A stretch of 8,488 nt of DNA from Candidatus Oleimmundimicrobium americanum (GTDB lineage Bacteria > Actinomycetota > Aquicultoria > UBA3085 > Oleimmundimicrobiaceae): contig DFBH01000012.1 in assembly GCA_002366545.1 (NCBI GenBank), positions 1-8,488 on the forward strand. Direction: 5' to 3'. Numbering within the stretch: the first letter of the stretch is position 1; each line of letters opens with the position of its first letter. Below, piece after piece: positions 5,454 to 8,488 of the stretch. The notes below the pieces were generated by a model, which made no database searches, was not told where the DNA came from, and saw nothing but the letters and a program-made list of their open reading frames with translations. The translations under genes and the position numbers were made by a program.

Positions 5454-6492
5454 TTACGCTACCTCGGATTCTAAACCTCTTACTCACCGCAGTAAAAAAT
5501 AAAAGACCTCCAACGATTAATGTTAGATAATAGGTAATAAATCGCCACATTATGATGGATACTCCCAAAATATGTTTAGGGACCAAGGAATAAAGAATGG
5601 CGGCCAAGCCAAGCTCGGCTGTCCCGCTGCCACCTGGTGTTGGTGAGAAAGGCACCAAACAATACAAAATAAACTCTCTGAAAATAAGGCTATAAAAATT
5701 TCCTCGCCATCCCAATCCAATCAATAGTATTGGTACTATCGCAAGCACAGCAACCCACGAAAAAATATTGCAAATAAAAGCGCCCATGATGGCAAAGGGC
5801 TTCTTGCCAAAAATTAGAAGGAAATTGCCATGAGTTTTTTCAATTTCCTCCGTTAATTTCATGGTAAAATGCTCAAGTTTTTCAACACCAATATGTTTTT
5901 GTAAAAAACGTACCGATGATAGACTGCCCACAAATCTTTTCAATTTGTCAGGTTTCCATAAAAAGTACAGAAAAAATAATGTGACTATAAAGATGGCCAC
6001 CAATGTTCCTCTAAGAACTCTCGCCCAGGTACCAATGGGAAGCCAGCGGCTAAAAAAAATTAAGATAATTGGACCCATTAATCCAAAAAACCAGGCTGAA
6101 AGCAGTGCCCTCGTCCCTGCAACGGCAGTAGCTTCTCCCGAAGAAAAACCGGTACGAGTCAAAAAATAAATTTGAGCAGGAGGCGCCCCGGAACCAAAGG
6201 GAGTGACAAAACCAATAAAGTTCCCGATCAAATAAACTTTAAGCATGGCAAAAACACCAACTCTTTTGCCGATTGCCCTGCTTAAAAGAAAAAAAGCGAA
6301 CCCCTGGCTTAACCAAGCCGCAAACATAAGGAGAAAAGAAAGCCCCAACATCACCTTATTAACTTTGAGAAGCGCGTCCCACGTGCAGGCATCGATCGTA
6401 AAAATTGAGATTATCAAAAGCACCGCGATGCTTATCGAAAGTGCTGCAAAAAAACCTTTCTTTAACTTTTTCTTGCTAATTGTCCGGGGCAT
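5437..6492 (-). CDS. Flippase-like integral membrane protein, LPG_synthase_TM / UPF0104 (YbhN, AglD2) family
   Basis: A 351-residue polytopic membrane protein with about eight hydrophobic segments, for example near 14-34, 48-70, 82-98, 130-148, 161-179, 233-261, 270-283 and 308-335. The basic N-terminus (SKKKLKK) sits before the first helix. Family hallmarks are the first-half motif TPFGSGAPPAQIYFL at 97-111 and the C-terminal PFSPTPGGSGTAELGL at 281-296, as in the membrane domain of lysylphosphatidylglycerol synthase/flippase MprF and in AglD2-type proteins. No soluble aminoacyl-transferase domain is present, so it is not a full MprF. Such stand-alone proteins are thought to move or modify lipid or polyprenyl-linked substrates, but the actual substrate is unknown. 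ATG at 6492 has a weak GGTGA site. The stop overlaps the start of the cofE remnant by 17 bp, so the two are co-transcribed. Confidence 0.88.
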   Translation of the reverse strand: MPRTISKKKLKKGFFAALSISIAVLLIISIFTIDACTWDALLKVNKVMLGLSFLLMFAAWLSQGFAFFLLSRAIGKRVGVFAMLKVYLIGNFIGFVTPFGSGAPPAQIYFLTRTGFSSGEATAVAGTRALLSAWFFGLMGPIILIFFSRWLPIGTWARVLRGTLVAIFIVTLFFLYFLWKPDKLKRFVGSLSSVRFLQKHIGVEKLEHFTMKLTEEIEKTHGNFLLIFGKKPFAIMGAFICNIFSWVAVLAIVPILLIGLGWRGNFYSLIFREFILYCLVPFSPTPGGSGTAELGLAAILYSLVPKHILGVSIIMWRFITYYLTLIVGGLLFFTAVSKRFRIRGSVSGTKN

Positions 6493-6527
6493 AACAAATC
6501 ACCGACTCTATTCATTTTAATATTTAA

Positions 6528-6556
6528 AATATACTAATTAAACTTTCTAAAAACAA
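6528..6556 (-). promoter_or_regulatory. Putative sigma-70-type promoter for the flippase-like gene
   Basis: In the 118-bp AT-rich gap between the radical SAM stop and ATG 6492, the minus strand shows TTGTTT (6556-6551) then 17 bases then TATATT (6533-6528, 5 of 6 to the -10 consensus). The -35 match is weak (TTG only). No convincing terminator hairpin was seen for the radical SAM gene in this gap, so read-through is also possible. Confidence 0.35.
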
Positions 6557-6610
6557 ATAGCCCCGGCAATCAAGTTTTTCTAAATTTCTACGCTGCTTCA
6601 TTTGTGTATT

Positions 6611-7963
6611 TTAGGAATCAAAATTATGCTCATATTCTTTTTTCCAAATTGGTTCATACACCTCTTCTACCCTCTGAGCGTATTCATCAAGCTGAGAGGC
6701 CAAACCATCCAATAATATCTCCGCTCCTTCATGCGTAGGACGAGGATTCATTTCCTTGCAAACTTCTCTTATAACGTAAGGATTATCAATTATCATACAC
6801 GGCCTTAAAAGATTGGGAACGTAAGGAATTCTGCCTCGAATATTTTTAATAAACGGAGAGTTAAAAACTTCCTTTAAACTCTTTTCCTTAATATTATCCA
6901 CCGCAAAATGAGCAAAAATACAGGGTTCGACATCGCCTTTGGAGTTGATGTGAATATACTCCCTTCCTGCTATACAACCACCCACAAGCGGAGCATCTCC
7001 CCAAAAATCAACCACAAAAATAGGTTTGTTATTCCTAATGCCTCTCGTTTTTATTCTCAGTTCATTTCTTTGTTCAGGTGTAGGCATAAGATTTAAATCA
7101 GGATTTTTCCCTACAGGCATGTAAAGAAAATACCAAATAACGAAGGATCCCTTTTCAATAAGCATGTTGACAAATTCATTAGAGGTTATTGTATCTATAT
7201 TAAACCTTGTGGGAACAACAGATGTTCCAAAAAGAATCCCCCGCTTTTTCAATCTATCCATCGCCTCCATCACTTTCCGAAAGGTACCCTCTCCTCTTCT
7301 CTCATCAGTTTCTTTTTTAAATCCCTCAAGGCTCATCATTGGGGCAACATTTCCCGACTTCGCCAGCTTATCACAAAGTTTATCATCTAAAAAATAGGAG
7401 TTTGTAAAAACCTGAAAGGCGACATCATTATGTTTCTCGTAGATTTTTAACATATCCTCCCGTATAAAAGGTTCTCCACCTAAAATGGTAAAGTAATAAG
7501 TTCCCATTTCTTTAGCCTCAGATATTATTCTGTCAATCACCTCTAACTCCAAATCATCTTTCTTGGCATAATTTCCCGCATAGCAACCCTTGCATCTAAG
7601 ATTGCATCTCATGGTAGGACTTATAAGAATAGCAAACGGAGAGTACATGCCCTCTTCTGATAACAATCTTCTCCTTCTGGGACCGCCCGTCATAATCGTA
7701 TTAACTAAAAAGTTGTTGATAAACCCCCTTCTATAATTGGGATTAACTTCATCAAGAAACCTTCTTCCCAGTTGAGCACCCGGATGATTTTCTTTTATCA
7801 ATTCCTTAAAACGACGAATGCCTTCCTTATGATATTCTATTGGATCTACCTTTTCAGCAATGGTCGCAAACCTCATTAGATTTTTATCGGAACTTGATGA
7901 AAGATACCAAATTGCGCCATTTATAACCGGTTTAACCAAAGAATCCCTAATTTCTTTAACCAT
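6611..7963 (-). CDS. Radical SAM protein with SPASM/twitch-like Cys-rich C-terminal domain
   Basis: A 450-residue radical SAM enzyme. After an N-terminal extension of about 110 residues, rich in basic residues (GGPRRRRL at 93-100), the barrel begins with ILISPTMRCNLRCKGCYAG, whose Cys120, Cys124 and Cys127 form the CxxxCxxC motif for the SAM-binding [4Fe-4S] cluster. GGEP at 162-165 is the SAM amino-group motif. The C-terminal region has four more cysteines, at 330 (GGC), 348 (EPC), 389 (RPC) and 402 (REVC), with the SPASM-like HINSKGDVEPCIFAH. That is enough ligands for an auxiliary iron-sulfur cluster. These enzymes do radical chemistry on peptides, lipids or cofactors; the substrate is not evident and no precursor peptide gene is visible. 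Placement beside a patatin phospholipase and a flippase-like gene hints at a lipid substrate, but this is inference. ATG at 7963 has AAGG 8 bases upstream. Confidence 0.9.
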   Translation of the reverse strand: MVKEIRDSLVKPVINGAIWYLSSSSDKNLMRFATIAEKVDPIEYHKEGIRRFKELIKENHPGAQLGRRFLDEVNPNYRRGFINNFLVNTIMTGGPRRRRLLSEEGMYSPFAILISPTMRCNLRCKGCYAGNYAKKDDLELEVIDRIISEAKEMGTYYFTILGGEPFIREDMLKIYEKHNDVAFQVFTNSYFLDDKLCDKLAKSGNVAPMMSLEGFKKETDERRGEGTFRKVMEAMDRLKKRGILFGTSVVPTRFNIDTITSNEFVNMLIEKGSFVIWYFLYMPVGKNPDLNLMPTPEQRNELRIKTRGIRNNKPIFVVDFWGDAPLVGGCIAGREYIHINSKGDVEPCIFAHFAVDNIKEKSLKEVFNSPFIKNIRGRIPYVPNLLRPCMIIDNPYVIREVCKEMNPRPTHEGAEILLDGLASQLDEYAQRVEEVYEPIWKKEYEHNFDS

Positions 7964-8007
7964 ACCTTACACCTTCTTCCTTGTTCTTTATTAAAATTAT
8001 CTTTGTG

Positions 8008-8027
8008 AAAAAGCCAGTCCAACCTGG
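8008..8027 (-). terminator. Possible weak rho-independent terminator after the patatin gene
   Basis: Just past the TAA of the minus-strand patatin gene (8030-8028), CCAG (8027-8024) pairs with CTGG (8017-8014) around a 6-base loop and is followed by CTTTTT. The stem is only 4 bp, so termination would be inefficient. In the rest of the 64-bp gap I see a GATAAT, -10-like box (around 8002-7997) but no -35 box at normal spacing. Confidence 0.25.
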
Positions 8028-8488
8028 TTAAGCTGTTTTTTCTTTAAACTTCTCTTCAAGAATTACCCTGATGTCTTCCACCGCTCTTTCTGCCGCCCTT
8101 TCCCCCAACGCAATAATCTTTTTCGCTTTATAAAAATCATAGTAAGAAACATCATCTATCCGAGGAGCAATAACAAGGTCAGCAAATTGTATTTTTGCTT
8201 GCGATAGTTCCGTTTGCATTAAATCTACAGACCTTGTTGCCGATTGAAAGACCGTTGGGGGTTTAATTCTTTTCTTAACCGAAGCGGCCACTCTCGAGTA
8301 GATAATTTCCGGAAAACCATTTTTCTTAACTTCTTCCGTAATTATTTCCTCATTTGCATTTTCTTTGGAATAAGAAAGCTCATTTTTAGCTGGAGCTTCC
8401 GTCATAAGATTTACCGCAATGACTACATCCGCCCCCATTTTTCTTGCCACATCGGTAGGCAAAGGATTGATCACTCCACCGTCTACCA
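8028..8488 (-). CDS. Patatin-like phospholipase (NTE/RssA type), C-terminal part, 5' truncated by window edge
   Basis: The frame is open to the window edge: beyond the GTG at 8474 it continues upstream as VDGG. That GTG is therefore an internal valine and the gene starts outside the window. The DGG is the catalytic Asp motif of the patatin Ser-Asp dyad (Asp codon 8483-8481). INPLPTDVARKMGADVVIAVNL follows (written here as INPLPTDVARK then MGADVVIAVNL), typical of bacterial RssA/neuropathy-target-esterase-like phospholipases. The GxSxG nucleophile motif would lie upstream, outside the window. About 125 residues of mostly helical, charged tail follow, including PPTVFQ, RSVDLMQ, IDDVSYYDF and LGERAAERA, matching the plus-strand gene at positions 1-384. 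It probably hydrolyses phospholipid or lysophospholipid acyl esters. It lies 64 bp upstream of the radical SAM gene in the same orientation, with a weak hairpin between them. Confidence 0.88.
   Translation of the reverse strand, partial: VDGGVINPLPTDVARKMGADVVIAVNLMTEAPAKNELSYSKENANEEIITEEVKKNGFPEIIYSRVAASVKKRIKPPTVFQSATRSVDLMQTELSQAKIQFADLVIAPRIDDVSYYDFYKAKKIIALGERAAERAVEDIRVILEEKFKEKTA

Noticed and set aside
5437..6492. Full MprF lysylphosphatidylglycerol synthase
   Set aside because: The protein is only 351 residues and holds just the membrane domain. The soluble aminoacyl-transferase domain is absent and the next gene is cofE.
6493..6610. Terminator or regulatory RNA in the 118-bp gap after the radical SAM gene
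   Set aside because: The GC-rich GCCGGGGC block has no matching arm nearby and no T-tract follows a stem. Only a modest promoter-like pair is visible.

Overview
The window looks like bacterial chromosomal DNA of modest GC content (roughly 40% by eye). It is densely packed with genes, uses ATG, GTG and TTG starts, and carries strong AGGAGG-type ribosome binding sites. The gene set (a FakA/FakB-type fatty acid kinase pair, PlsY, and an F420 gamma-glutamyl ligase relic) suggests a Gram-positive-type lineage such as Actinomycetota, Bacillota or Chloroflexota. The F420 ligase favours a lineage that uses, or once used, deazaflavin cofactors. The radical SAM gene fits anaerobic life. I cannot name a genus.

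Layout. Positions 1-384 (+) hold the C-terminal end of a patatin-like phospholipase. Every other gene is on the minus strand. In transcription order (right to left) they are: a second patatin-like phospholipase C-terminus (8488-8028, its 5' part outside the window); a radical SAM protein with a Cys-rich C-terminal domain (7963-6611); a flippase-like integral membrane protein of the LPG_synthase_TM/UPF0104 family (6492-5437); a broken cofE gene (5453-4620); a 58-residue two-helix membrane protein (4553-4377); a FakA-type fatty acid kinase (about 4340-2754); a DegV/FakB-type fatty-acid-binding protein (2739-1876); a PlsY-like acyl-phosphate:glycerol-3-phosphate acyltransferase (1868-1263); and an alpha/beta hydrolase (1196-381). 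The alpha/beta hydrolase ends by overlapping the stop codon of the convergent plus-strand patatin gene. No intergenic gap exceeds about 120 bp. I see no RNA genes, mobile elements or CRISPR.

Working together. The core is a lipid module. FakB-type proteins carry fatty acids, FakA phosphorylates the bound fatty acid to acyl-phosphate, and PlsY uses acyl-phosphate to acylate glycerol-3-phosphate, so three consecutive steps sit next to each other in one tight operon. The flanking patatin phospholipases and the alpha/beta hydrolase could release fatty acids from lipids or esters, and the flippase-like protein could move a lipid or polyprenyl-linked substrate. The radical SAM enzyme has no assigned substrate; its lipid neighbourhood is suggestive only.

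Most unusual points: cofE is broken by two compensating one-base shifts in homopolymers plus an in-frame TAG; the FakB and PlsY homologues lack several signature residues; a short membrane-protein gene lies directly upstream of fakA; and two homologous patatin genes, about two-thirds identical, face each other at the window's ends. Putative sigma-70-type promoters precede the flippase-like gene, the 58-residue gene and the alpha/beta hydrolase.
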